Program-made: the position numbers and the translations under genes
Assembly: GCF_014180685.1 (NCBI RefSeq)
Contig: NZ_JACEHF010000006.1
Location: forward strand, 1-53,234
Origin: Nocardioides pelophilus
GTDB taxonomy: Bacteria > Actinomycetota > Actinomycetes > Propionibacteriales > Nocardioidaceae
Length of the DNA stretch: 53,234 bases
Direction: 5' to 3'
Shown here: piece after piece, positions 24,536 through 33,900 of the stretch
Layout of the letters: each line of letters begins with the position of its first letter
How positions within the stretch are numbered: the first letter of the stretch is position 1
The notes under the pieces: generated by a model
The model's input: the letters and a program-made list of their open reading frames with translations, nothing else
What the model was told of the DNA's origin: nothing
Database searches by the model: none

Positions 24536-25385
24536 CTAGGCGACAGGCGGAGGGTCTCGTCGGAGCCGATCCACGATCTCCAAGGTTCGATCGGACGGGT
24601 CGAGCGGCGGACGGTCATCGTCGCTGCGGTTGAACACCTCGTAGCGAAGGCAATGGTCCGCCTCAGCGTCGCCGCCCATTGCCTTCCTCGCCCGCGCGAG
24701 ATCAAGCCGCGGCTTGTCCTCGTACGGAGCTGCGAGGATTGCCTGCTCGGCGGCCCATAGCGCCTCGCGCGGGCGGCCCTCGGCGAGTGAGTGTGTGGCG
24801 TACACGTGCGCTACGTCGACGATGGCTGCAGTCGCATATTGGTCGACGGGAGTGTCGACCAGCCAGCCGTAGCCGTTCGGTCGCTGTTGGTCGTACGGCG
24901 GACCGCCTACCAACTCCAGCGCCCTGCGTAGATCGTCGATCCCTGCAGGCCCTCGAGCTTCCCCGCGAGCTCGTAGTCGACGGAACAGGTCGGCGTCCAT
25001 CAGCACTCCCGACAACTGGTAGCCTGCTGGCCGCGAACGCGCTGTGCGGCGGGGGAGGTGCCAGTCCTCCGTTCCCGGCTTCTTCCCCAGCCACTTCCGC
25101 AGCTGGCCCAGGCGGGTGTGCAGCGTGTTGTTCTGGATGCCGAAGTCGGCGGCAACCCGGTTCGGAGTCACCCCTTCGGGGTCACAGGAGAGGTATGCGG
25201 CCAGTTCGGCGAAATAGGCGGGTCGGCCCTCCACCTCTTTTGTCTTCTCCCCTGGAGTGCGAAGCTCGACCGGCCCGAGCACGCGGAGTTTCGGGTCGCT
25301 GACTCTCGGGATCGGCCCAGTCGGCAAGGTCGTGGTCGAGCTTTGGGTCCGCGGCAACGTCGGCCATAGCGGCGCTCGGTGCCAC
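24536..25385 (-). pseudogene. 5'-truncated, frameshifted BTAD-domain regulator (SARP/LysM-BTAD type)
   Basis: From about 25305 down to 24536 the frame encodes a winged-helix-like segment (DPKLRVLGPVELRTPG, PAYFAELAAYL, LHTRLGQLRKWLG) and a BTAD-like helical repeat domain (ALWAAEQAILAAPYEDKPRL). This is the C-terminal half of large actinobacterial regulators that carry LysM and BTAD domains. The typical linker just upstream (ADPKLDHDLADWADPESQ) is in the neighbouring frame, so one frameshift lies near 25310. Everything N-terminal to that is lost, at a junction with another truncated gene around 25390. It is probably inactive. Confidence 0.6.
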
Positions 25386-25396
25386 GGCATGCGCCA

Positions 25397-25615
25397 GGCC
25401 GGCCAGATCCTCCGTCGTCGATCGTCGTCACCACGGAGTTGTCCGGGATCGGGACAGGAGCCGGCGACGAGCGACAGGCTGACGTGCTGGTCTTTGTCGA
25501 CCAGAAGAGCGACACCGCAGCTCACAAACCGAGAGAGCTGCGGATGTGGGCCACCGTGTCGACGGTCCGTGACGGCGACGAGTGGCTCATCTCTGGCGTC
25601 GAGACCGAGAGCTGA
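25397..25615 (+). pseudogene. C-terminal remnant of an NTF2-like, Mce-associated-type protein
   Basis: About 72 residues read SIVVTTELSGIGTG, then QADVLVFVDQKSDTAAHKPR and VRDGDEWLISGVETES before the stop. This matches the C-terminal half of NTF2-like exported domains found in Mce-associated and similar actinobacterial membrane proteins. The N-terminal membrane anchor and first half are absent, cut at the same point as the opposing BTAD gene. It may be the relic of a protein once linked to the locus that follows. Confidence 0.45.
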
Positions 25616-25742
25616 TCGGGCGACCGAGACCGCGACCGATCCCGGACGCAGGCCTTGGGGTGAACGCCCCATCGACACGACACCCCGCCGGCCCTAACGT
25701 TTCGCCCAGATCTCGGGGACAACGCACATCAAGGAGATCGAC

Positions 25743-26015
25743 ATGGCAATGGTGGGGATGGATGTCGAGCAGGTACGCGGCCTCGGGAGCCAGCTGCTTG
25801 CTCAGGCGGACCAGGTCGGCGGAGTGATCACCGCGATCGAGGGGATCGTGGGGAGCCTCACGGCGGCGTGGACCGGGCAGGACGCCACCCAGTTCGCCGA
25901 CTGGTGGAACTCCCAGCACCGCCCGGCGCTGCAGGCCGCCCAGGACGCCATCGCTGGCCTCGGCCAGTCGGCGCTCAACAACGCGGACGCACAGGAGCAG
26001 GTCTCGGGCGCCTGA
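25743..26015 (+). CDS. WXG100-family (ESAT-6-like) protein
   Basis: This 90-residue protein has the length and helical hairpin layout of WXG100 proteins: a first helix (MDVEQVRGLGSQLLAQADQV), a turn with AAWTGQDATQFADWW at about residues 40-54 containing the W-x-G, and a second helix to the C-terminus. WXG100 proteins are exported as dimers by type VII secretion. The same N-terminal pattern (GMDLEQVRGHA, GMDLVAVQRGA) heads two larger proteins in the operon, so it may pair with them or act as a core substrate. It opens the plus-strand operon. Confidence 0.87.
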   Translation: MAMVGMDVEQVRGLGSQLLAQADQVGGVITAIEGIVGSLTAAWTGQDATQFADWWNSQHRPALQAAQDAIAGLGQSALNNADAQEQVSGA

Positions 26016-26106
26016 CCGGCGGCTGCTCTCGGGCCCTGTGCCGGCGTGGGGTTGCCGGCGCAGGGCCTTCCGTGTCGATGGGTCCCGAATCTGATTGAGG
26101 TGTGTG

Positions 26107-26997
26107 ATGGCGTTCTGGGGGATGGATCTTGAACAGGTTCGCGGCCACGCCGACGGCCTGGCAGCACAGGCGCAACAACTGCAGAGCCTGATCGCTCAAG
26201 TCGACGGTGTCGTCGACCAGGCGTCGTGGGTGTGGCCTGGGCCTGACAGCGACGCGTTCAGGGACGGGTGGCACTCGACCTACCGGCCCGCGCTTGACGG
26301 TGCTGCGACCCAGCTCATCGACGCGGTGACCGTTCTGTATCGCCAGATCGAGGAGCAGGCGCTCGTCAGTGGCGAGCCCGTGCCCGCGGGCACCCTCGGC
26401 CCGGGTGGGTCTGCCGACATGTCGTGGCTCGATCGCTTCAGCGACGTCCTGCCGTGGCTTCAAGGGACCACCGGCGTGGCGGGCTTCTTGACGGCGCTCG
26501 GGGCGAACCGGGCACTGGCCGGTCGCTACTCCAACTCATACCTGCGGTTTGCCGAACTGTTGCGCCGGTCGTCTGGCGGCCTGCTCAGCGAGGGCTTCTT
26601 CCGCTACAAGGGCCCCCACAACGGGATCTTCAACGTTAACGGCCCGATCGCGCGGCTCGCGTCGTCGCCCACCTTCAGCCGGTTCAACCTGCTCAGCGGT
26701 GTGACCGGTCTCGGGCAGAGCCTGTTCGGCGCGTTCGGCCCGAACGGTTCGACCGGTGACCGGATCTACCAGGGGGTTGACGCCTTCGGTGACGGGCTGA
26801 AGTTGTCGAAGAACCCGGTCGCATACCTCAGTGGCGTGATCGTCTCCACCGGCAGTCACATCGGGCGGACCGCGCAGGAGGTCGACTGGTCGCCAGAGGG
26901 CTTCCAGATGGCATGGCAGTACGCATCGCAGAATCCTGGTGAGACTGCCGAGGAGTTCTTCACCTCGATTCCCAAGGTGCTGGGAGACGTGCTGTGA
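26107..26997 (+). CDS. WXG100-headed type VII-associated protein
   Basis: The ATG at 26107 with GAGG upstream gives 296 residues. Residues 1-100 form a WXG100-like hairpin (GMDLEQVRGHADGLAAQAQQ, WVWPGPDSDAFRDGW with W-P-G). The remaining ~190 residues contain hydrophobic and Gly-rich segments (LQGTTGVAGFLTALG, LLSGVTGLGQSLFGAFG) without a recognised toxin or enzyme. The layout fits an exported substrate or pore-like component. The stop overlaps the next start by 4 bp (GTGA). Confidence 0.75.
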   Translation: MAFWGMDLEQVRGHADGLAAQAQQLQSLIAQVDGVVDQASWVWPGPDSDAFRDGWHSTYRPALDGAATQLIDAVTVLYRQIEEQALVSGEPVPAGTLGPGGSADMSWLDRFSDVLPWLQGTTGVAGFLTALGANRALAGRYSNSYLRFAELLRRSSGGLLSEGFFRYKGPHNGIFNVNGPIARLASSPTFSRFNLLSGVTGLGQSLFGAFGPNGSTGDRIYQGVDAFGDGLKLSKNPVAYLSGVIVSTGSHIGRTAQEVDWSPEGFQMAWQYASQNPGETAEEFFTSIPKVLGDVL

Positions 26998-27641
26998 CCG
27001 ACCGTGCAGACTCCAACGTGATCCTCACCGACGACGAGGTCGCCGCGGTCGCGTCCACGACGGGGCGACCGTGGCGCCGACCACTGCTCACGATCGAGGA
27101 CTCCGAGCGCGCGCTCACCAGTGCTATCGCCCGCGGTTTCCGGTCACTCGGACTTCGCGGCCTGGTGTCCGAAGCCGGGTTCACCGAGCCGCTGCTCGCT
27201 GCTGTTGCAGCGCAAGCGGGGCACAAACCGGTGCTTGCGGCTGTCGCAGTCGAGGACGACCTCTCGTGGAGCACCGATGCCGAGCGATGGGAACTGTTCG
27301 CCGCGCGAGACGGCGACTCGGCGGCGCTCAGCTGCATCTCTACGGCCGCCGGGATCCACGTCTTCGCCCCGTGCGGGTTCAGAGAGGCTGCCGAAGCGTT
27401 CGGCGAACTCCTCAAGCCAGCCCCTCCAGTCGACGGCCGGGAAGCGGCGATCTCCGTACTGGTCCGTGGCATCAACGGCGAGCACCTCGACAGTTACCTC
27501 ATGCGCGCCGGTGTGCTATCGGTGATGCGACCAGGAAGCGAGGGTCGGCTCCCTCCAGAACCGACCGAGCCGGTCGACTGGCCCGGCGTCCTCGCCGCGA
27601 TCAGCACTGCCGACCGAGCGAGTGCCGCGGAAGGCCAGTGA
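26994..27641 (+). CDS. Possible EspG-like chaperone or type VII accessory protein
   Basis: This 215-residue soluble protein has no signal or membrane segment. It overlaps the upstream gene by 4 bp and the downstream WXG100-lipase by one base (TGATG), so it is tightly coupled to two exported proteins. Its start (ILTDDEVAAVASTTGRPW), mixed alpha/beta character and position between substrates are like EspG/ESX secretion-associated chaperones. I cannot confirm the family from motifs, so that assignment is inference. Confidence 0.65.
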   Translation: MTDRADSNVILTDDEVAAVASTTGRPWRRPLLTIEDSERALTSAIARGFRSLGLRGLVSEAGFTEPLLAAVAAQAGHKPVLAAVAVEDDLSWSTDAERWELFAARDGDSAALSCISTAAGIHVFAPCGFREAAEAFGELLKPAPPVDGREAAISVLVRGINGEHLDSYLMRAGVLSVMRPGSEGRLPPEPTEPVDWPGVLAAISTADRASAAEGQ

Positions 27642-28684
27642 TGACCTTCGTCGGCATGGATCTGGTAGCCGTCCAACGGGGTGCGACCGCGATGGCGGCC
27701 CAGGGTGACCGGCTGACTGACCTGCTGTCTCAGCTCGATGGCGCGGTTGCGAACCTGACCGTCTTGTGGCCGGGACCGGACTGTGACGCGTTCCAGACTG
27801 CGTGGTTCGACCAGCATCGCTCGTCGTTCCAGGCGGCTGCAGATGAGCTGTCGACCCGGGCGCAGTGGCTGCAGCGCCAGCTCGAGGACCAGGCCGAGGT
27901 CAGCGGCATGACGATGGATCAGGTTAGTGCGCTGGTGCTCGAGCCGTGTGTGGAGCCGGGTGACACCTCGACGCAAACGTTGCTCGACCTGTCGCAGGCC
28001 GCGTACCCCGACAGCGGTGACGTGGGTGGCTGGCATCGGCTCTCCGACGACGAGCTGCTCGTCCTGGGCATCGACCCGGGGATGGTTCGCGATCCGGCGT
28101 CCGGGTTCTCGGCGTCGGTCTTCCGGAACGCCGAGGGCCAGATCGTGGTCGCCTACCGTGGCACCACCGAGTGGTTCAGCGGGTTCGCCGTCGGCCCGGA
28201 CCTGCTCGCCGACGTCGAGGGATCGGTTTATCTCTCCCAGCAGAGCGAACAGGCAGTCGCTCTCGCGCTCGCACTGCGCAACGCAGTGGGCGTGGAGAAC
28301 CTCACTTTCACGGGCCATTCCCTGGGTGGCCGGCTGGCCGCCGTCTCCTCCATCGCCACTGGGGCGCACGCCGACACGTTCAACGCGGCCGGTGTGAGCC
28401 CGAGCGAGATGATGTACGCCCATATCGCTGGTGGCGGCGAAGGCCCGAACTTCTTCCAGTGGCTCGGGACGCACAACCCGCTCATGGACGACCGCTTCGA
28501 TGCCGCCGTGCTGGGGATCGACACCAGCAACATCGTGAACCATCAAGCGCCCAACGACATCCTCGGCAGCCTGCAAGTCGCGACACCGGTCCCTGACGCG
28601 GTGGGCACCCAGCAATACACACCCATCGAGACCCTGAACCCGATCGACGCCCACGGCCTCGACAGCCTGGACGAGTCGATCTGA
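27641..28684 (+). CDS. WXG100-lipase fusion, candidate type VII effector
   Basis: The ATG at 27641 overlaps the upstream stop. The 347-residue product starts with a WXG100-like hairpin (~1-95: FVGMDLVAVQRGATAMAAQG, VLWPGPDCDAFQTAW). The rest is an alpha/beta-hydrolase of the class 3 lipase type: IVVAYRGTTEW for the oxyanion region, LTFTGHSLGGRLAA with the nucleophilic Ser, a likely Asp around LGIDTSN and a His near the end (DAHGLD). WXG100 or LXG heads target enzymes to type VII export, so this is probably an exported lipase or esterase acting on lipids of the cell or of competitors. Confidence 0.85.
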   Translation: MTFVGMDLVAVQRGATAMAAQGDRLTDLLSQLDGAVANLTVLWPGPDCDAFQTAWFDQHRSSFQAAADELSTRAQWLQRQLEDQAEVSGMTMDQVSALVLEPCVEPGDTSTQTLLDLSQAAYPDSGDVGGWHRLSDDELLVLGIDPGMVRDPASGFSASVFRNAEGQIVVAYRGTTEWFSGFAVGPDLLADVEGSVYLSQQSEQAVALALALRNAVGVENLTFTGHSLGGRLAAVSSIATGAHADTFNAAGVSPSEMMYAHIAGGGEGPNFFQWLGTHNPLMDDRFDAAVLGIDTSNIVNHQAPNDILGSLQVATPVPDAVGTQQYTPIETLNPIDAHGLDSLDESI

Positions 28685-28763
28685 TGACTCCACGACTCAT
28701 CGACGACGCGTGCCGGCAAGGCCTGGGAGAGATCCTCGGGCCGCGCGGAAGGGAGGTAACCCA

Positions 28764-29579
28764 ATGGCACAGCCCACGCCGCCACCACCTCCACCCCCTC
28801 CCCCGACCTCGCCAGCCGCTGTCGCAGCAGACTCGCGCGGGCTGCGGCGCCGATGGCGGCTGCTGATCCTCGTTGTTGCTGGCGTTCTCGCAGCGACAGC
28901 GGGCGTAACCGCGGTGCTGGTCCTGAACGACGACGACGGAGGCGGGCTTCCGACAGTCGCTGAGATGGACGCCGTGACGTTCGACGACCCGGGTGGTCCG
29001 CCACCGGACGCGTGGGCCGACTCGATGAAGGCGTGGCTGCGCATCGGGGATGACTCCGAGTGCCGGATCGGAAGCGTCCACGACTTCACCCAGGGGCCGC
29101 GGACCGACGAGTTCGGCCCAGGCTTCGACTATGTTCTCTTGGACGGCGCCGAGGGCGATGAGCCCCTCCGGGCGTTTTACACGGTGCCGGTACGTGGCGA
29201 GGAGGACCGACGGGCGTTCGCACTGTCGTTGGAACTGTTCGTCGACGTCGATGCCGCCCTTGCCGAGTGGGACGCGTCGGTGTCCGGTGACAACGACGAG
29301 GGCGAGCGCCTCGAGTACCGACGCCGATCCGACCCTCAGCCCTTCCTTGGTGGCCAAGCGTGGGTGGACTGCTGGCTGGGCTTCGATCGTCCTGATGGAG
29401 ACCGTAACTGCGACGCTTTCTTCTTCTACGACGGCGGCTGCTGCAGGGTGAACTGTCGGGAGGCCTGGACCCCGACCCGACCCCGCAGGAGGCCGCGGAC
29501 TGGTTCACTGCGGCACTCCCCGGGGTGGTCGGCTCGCAAGGTTGATCGGTCGGGGTGTGATCGGTGGGGGGCTCTTTGA
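28764..29579 (+). CDS. Proline-rich single-pass membrane protein, probably frameshifted at the 3' end
   Basis: The ATG at 28764 follows GGAAGGGAGG. A Pro-rich N-terminus (AQPTPPPPPPPPPTSPAA) and one helix (LLILVVAGVLAATAGVTAVL) precede an acidic extracellular domain with several Cys. From about 29440 the annotated frame becomes Arg-rich (EAWTPTRPRRRPRTGS) and unlike the rest, while the +1 frame continues naturally (LLQGELSGGLDPDPTPQEAA, DWFTAALPGVVGSQG) to a stop at 29543-29545 with high third-position GC. A one-base indel, real or from sequencing, is likely. It closes the plus-strand operon, 45 to 80 bp before the convergent kinase gene. Confidence 0.65.
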   Translation: MAQPTPPPPPPPPPTSPAAVAADSRGLRRRWRLLILVVAGVLAATAGVTAVLVLNDDDGGGLPTVAEMDAVTFDDPGGPPPDAWADSMKAWLRIGDDSECRIGSVHDFTQGPRTDEFGPGFDYVLLDGAEGDEPLRAFYTVPVRGEEDRRAFALSLELFVDVDAALAEWDASVSGDNDEGERLEYRRRSDPQPFLGGQAWVDCWLGFDRPDGDRNCDAFFFYDGGCCRVNCREAWTPTRPRRRPRTGSLRHSPGWSARKVDRSGCDRWGAL

Positions 29580-29603
29580 CGTCGTCCCCGGCACGACGGG
29601 CAG

Positions 29604-29619
29604 TCAGGTGTCGACCTGA
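29604..29619. terminator. Short hairpin between convergent operons
   Basis: TCAGGT-GTCG-ACCTGA folds into a 6-bp stem between the convergent operon ends. A second weak stem (CGTCGT/ACGACG, 29580-29598) sits next to it. Either might act as a bidirectional terminator. Confidence 0.25.
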
Positions 29620-29624
29620 GGAAC

Positions 29625-30977
29625 TCAACTGGTCGTGCGGCCCAGGGCCCGGACGCCGTCGATGAGGCCGTTTGTCAGGTCGCCGGCCCCGAACGTGCGC
29701 TGCATCGAGGCGGCCACCCGCGCCACATAGGGGTCGGGCAACTGGGGCCTCAACTGATCGCCGGTCACGATCTCGAAGACGCGTGCGTCGGGATCGATCA
29801 TGAGGAGCACGGTCCGCCTGGGTTCCTCAAGCGTCGCGTGGAGGCGGAGCGCGTAGGAGCGCGGTGGCGTGGCGGCGGCGCCAATGTACACCGAGATGCT
29901 CGTTCCAGTGGACGCGCGCACGTCGGCGATCGCCCGCTCGATCCGGCGGGTGTCGCGGGCGGTGAAGCGCACCTGCGGAGCCGCGGGACGAGCTTTCGCG
30001 TCGTCGCCTGACATCGTTCGGGCTGGCGGCGGCACAATCGTGGTGTGCGCGCCGAACATCGTGACCTCACCGGCCCACGCCGACACGACGGTGGCGTCGA
30101 GCAGGGTGTCGTCCTCGTATTCGGCGACGATGACGGGCGAGGCGTCGGCCAGTGGAACGAGGGCTCGTAGGTCGGCGGCGAGCTCTTCGACGGAGGCATG
30201 TCGGTCGGCCGTCTGCTTGGCGAGTGCCCGCGCGAGGAGCCGGTTGACACCCAGGATGACTTCGGAGGTTACGGCGAGCCGCGGCAAGGGGTCTTCCCGG
30301 TGCCGGCGGGCGATCTCGAGCGGGGTGCCGGCGTAGGGCGGGCGGCCGACGAGGAGGGCCCACAGCACGCAGCCGAGGGAGTAGATGTCGCCGCTGACGT
30401 CCGGGCGGGCACCGGTGTGCCGCTCGGGCGCCATGTAGGCGGGGCTTCCGATTACCCCTCCGGCACGAGTGTGCTCGCTCTCTGCGGTCGCCGCGATCCC
30501 GAAGTCGCACAAGAAGACCTGGAGCCGTTGGCCGCGTTGCCGCACGAGGACGTTGCTGGGCTTGACGTCGCGGTGGATGACGCCGACGTCGTGGGCGCTG
30601 CCGAGGCCTTCACACAGCTGCAGCACGACGTCGAAGGCATGAGGCAGGTCGAGCGGCCCGCGCTCGCGCAAGGTCTGGGCGAGGTCGCCACCTTCGATCA
30701 GCTGGGTGGCCATGAACAGCGTCCCGTCGACCTCGCCGAAGTCGTAGATGTGGACGACGTTGGGTGAGTCGAGCTTGGCCAGCAAGGCCGCCTCGCGGCC
30801 GAACCGGTCGCGGAAGTCGCGGTCGCCCGACAGCTCCGCGCTCAGGAGCTTGAGTGCGACCGGGCGTCCGAGGACGGTGTCCTCTGCTCGATGCACGACA
30901 CCCATGCCGCCGCTGCCGAGGAGTCCGGTGACCTGGTAGCGGCCGAAGGCCTGCGTGGAGCTGGCTGGTCCGGGCAC
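29625..30977 (-). CDS. Ser/Thr protein kinase with C-terminal TPM/DUF5130-like domain
   Basis: The GTG at 30977 lies 3 bp after the EccC stop and gives 450 residues. The kinase domain (~13-275) is complete: glycine loop LLGSGGMGVV, Lys43, HRDVKPSN at 135-142, DFG at 158-160 and YMAPERH. No transmembrane helix follows, unlike most Pkn kinases, so it should be soluble. Residues ~335-450 (RRIERAIADVRASTGTSISV, TVLLMIDPDARVFEIVTGDQ) resemble the DUF5130/TPM fold. It ends the minus-strand operon and probably phosphorylates FHA partners or the ATPase next door. Confidence 0.92.
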   Translation of the reverse strand: MPGPASSTQAFGRYQVTGLLGSGGMGVVHRAEDTVLGRPVALKLLSAELSGDRDFRDRFGREAALLAKLDSPNVVHIYDFGEVDGTLFMATQLIEGGDLAQTLRERGPLDLPHAFDVVLQLCEGLGSAHDVGVIHRDVKPSNVLVRQRGQRLQVFLCDFGIAATAESEHTRAGGVIGSPAYMAPERHTGARPDVSGDIYSLGCVLWALLVGRPPYAGTPLEIARRHREDPLPRLAVTSEVILGVNRLLARALAKQTADRHASVEELAADLRALVPLADASPVIVAEYEDDTLLDATVVSAWAGEVTMFGAHTTIVPPPARTMSGDDAKARPAAPQVRFTARDTRRIERAIADVRASTGTSISVYIGAAATPPRSYALRLHATLEEPRRTVLLMIDPDARVFEIVTGDQLRPQLPDPYVARVAASMQRTFGAGDLTNGLIDGVRALGRTTS

Positions 30978-30980
30978 GGT

Positions 30981-33900
30981 CTACTCCTCCACGAGCGGCA
31001 GCTGCACCTTGGCGACGGCACCGCCTTTGACCCAGAACCCGCGTCCGGGCGGGAAGTCGGTGCGTCGGGTGCGCGGCAGCGTCGTCCGCAGCAGTCCTTC
31101 GCCGTCGGCCTGGTCGGGCTGCAGGAGCAGGCCGGTCCGGCCGTTGCGGATCTCCATCGTCAGCGGCCAGGAGCTGGTCCATGCGGGGGTCTCGGCCTCG
31201 GCGATGACCGGGCACCCGGCGCGCCGCATGGCCTGGATCCTCTTCAGAAGCGCCTGTTCGACTGTGCTGCCGACGAAGTCGGGCAGGTACTCCACGACGA
31301 GCGCCAACGGTGGTGGGTCGTCCGGTGTCGCCGGCGGCTGGACCGGGCCCTGCTGGTCGAGGCGCTCGAGCACGGACCGGACCTCCTCCTCGTGGTCGGC
31401 GCACATCTCCCACAGGTCGAGGCCCGACAGTGGGGTTCGGCGGGTGCTGAGGTGAACGATCGGCAGCTCGGGCCATCTGCGCCGCAGCGACGTGGCCAGC
31501 CACCGGACGGCGTTGGTGCGCCCCGACTGGGGTGGCCCGGCGACCATGATCACGCCGGTCGGGTCGAACGCCATCGGCGCGAGCGTTGTGTCGGCGACCC
31601 CGAGGGTCGGTCGTCCACGCACCTCGACGGGGAGGCTGCCCGTGGTGACCAGCGAGTCGAGCGCGCGGATCGTCGGTGGTTTCGTGTGGTGCGGTGCGAG
31701 CCGGACGGCAAGGTTGTCCAGCGCGGCCGCTTGGGCTGCGGCTGAGGCGATGGACGCCTTCACGTGCTCCTCGGAGATGAGGACGGCGAGCTGCATCTCC
31801 TGCCCGGTCTCGCTCCAGATCGCCCGCCCGGGATGGCTCGAGGGGGTCAGGATGTCCCGGGGCACACCCAGGGCCAGGTACGCCTCCTCGTCGGCCTGTC
31901 GGAGCACGATGCGCCGTTGGAAGGCCGACATCACCGACCCGGGTACGGCGGCCGGCCGGTCGGCCGTCATGGCGACGTGGACGCCGACAGCGCGGCCGTC
32001 GAGGAGGATGCGCTGGAACCGCTGGTAGAGCCACGCCCCGGCCGTCGTCTCGTAGGCCGTGCGGAAGTTGCTGAACCCGTCGAGGAGCACCAGCAGTCGC
32101 GGCTCCTGGGGCCGGTCGGCCTGGTTGCGGTAGTCGTCGATGTTCGCGGTGCCGGCGCCGTAGCGGGCCGCTCGTTCCTCGATCACCTGGCCGAGGTAGG
32201 TGATCAGGCGTTGCACCCGCTCCTCGTCCTCGCCGGCGATGATGCTGCCGACGTTGGGCAGCACGTTGAGCGAGGCGAGGGCGCCGGTGGCGAAGTCGAG
32301 CCCGTAGACGTGGACGAGACCGCCGCCGGGTGTGATGGCGGATGCGGCGGCCAGGGTCCGCAGCGCCGTGGTCTTCCCGGAGCCGCCGGTGCCGACGAGC
32401 AGCAGGTTGCCGTCGGTGTCGGGTCGGTAGAACGCGACGTCCTGCCGCTGGTCACCCGGAGCGTCGACGACGCCGAGCGGGATCGCGGTGTCGCGGCGCG
32501 GCTTCAACGCCTCGCGGCCGAGTCCGTAGATCGGGGCGAGGGGGTCGAGCCAAGGCCGTCGTGGTGGCGGGACCGCCGCGCGGGTGGACGCGATGCGGAT
32601 CGTGGTGACGACTCGGTCGATGTCCTTGGCGATCGACTGGTCGGTGTGGGGTGGTTCGGGGAGCTTCCACGCACGCCCCGTGCCGAAGTCGAGATCGTTG
32701 ACCTCGATCGGTGGGGTCTCCGGTTCCGGTGCTGTGCGGGCGCCCGGGAACGCGGACTGGAACGTCGTGATCCGGCCAGGTCCGGTCTTGGCGGCACCGC
32801 GCCCGGGGATGGAGGTCGGGAAGTGCGCGGCCACGGCGTCGCCGAGGACGTCGAGGGAGTGGCTCTCGTCCGCCATCCGCAATGCGATCCGCAGGTTGGT
32901 GTTGGCGCGGATATTGTCCTTGATGACGCCGCCCGGGTGTTGGGTGGCGAGCACGAGGTGCAGGCCCAGTGAGCGTCCGCGTTGGGCGACGTCGACGACG
33001 CCTTCGACGAAGTCGGGCACTTCGGTGGCGAGCGCGGCGAACTCGTCGACGACGATGATCAGGCTCGGTGGGCAGTCCGGGTCGCCGGTCTTCTCCAGGT
33101 CGATGAGGTCCTTCTTACCCTTCTTGTTGAGCAGGTGCTCGCGGTGCTGGAGCTCGGCCTTCAGGCTGCGCAGCGCGCGACGGACGAGGTAGGGCGACAG
33201 GTCGGTCACCATGCCGACGCAGTGCGGGAGCGCCACGCAATTCGCGAACGCCGAGCCGCCCTTGTAGTCGACGAAGAGGAAGGTGACCCGGTCCGGGCTG
33301 TAGGCGTGGGCGAGTCCGAGGACCCATGCCTGCAGGAACTCCGACTTGCCTGCGCCGGTGGTCCCGCCGACCAGGGCGTGCGGTCCTTGGGCGCGCAGGT
33401 CGATCGCGAACGGCTCGGAGCCGGCGTGGCCGACAACGGCCCGCAGGTCGGCGGCATGTTCCCGCGCGACCGGCGCTGACCCGTCTCGGACCGCGAGCGA
33501 CTGGTTCTCTCGCCAGCGGGTGACCACGACGTCTGCGTCGTCGCTGGCGTCGTGGCCGAGCAGGGTCACGACCGAGACCGACCGCGGGAGGTCGGACTCG
33601 TCCTCCACTGGGCGGCCGGCGTCCACGAGGGGAGCGAGACGGCGGCCGATCCGCGTGGCCTCGGCCGCGTCGAGGCCTTCCATCGCGACGGCATCGACCT
33701 GCACCTCCTCCCGCACCATGCCGACCGTGCCGGATCCGCCGTCGACCCAGGCGAAGGTGCGGCACGATGCCGGCAGGCTCGAGACGGCGTCGGCGATCCA
33801 CAGCACGAACACCCCGACGTCGGGGCCGAGCTCGGCGATCCGGGTGAGCCGGGCGAGATCGGCGGCGGTGTCGTCGACGATGACGACCACCGACGGCACC

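Noticed and set aside
26939..27640. An N-terminal extension of the WXG100-lipase gene
   Set aside because: The upstream part of that frame is Arg-rich and antisensical to the coupled gene in another frame; the ATG at 27641 starts exactly at the WXG100 domain and overlaps the previous stop.
31764..32972. Long plus-strand open frames across the ATPase gene
   Set aside because: They are shadows of the ATPase codons, rich in Arg/Val/Gly, without starts or domains. The same applies to other long antisense frames over the kinases and giant proteins.
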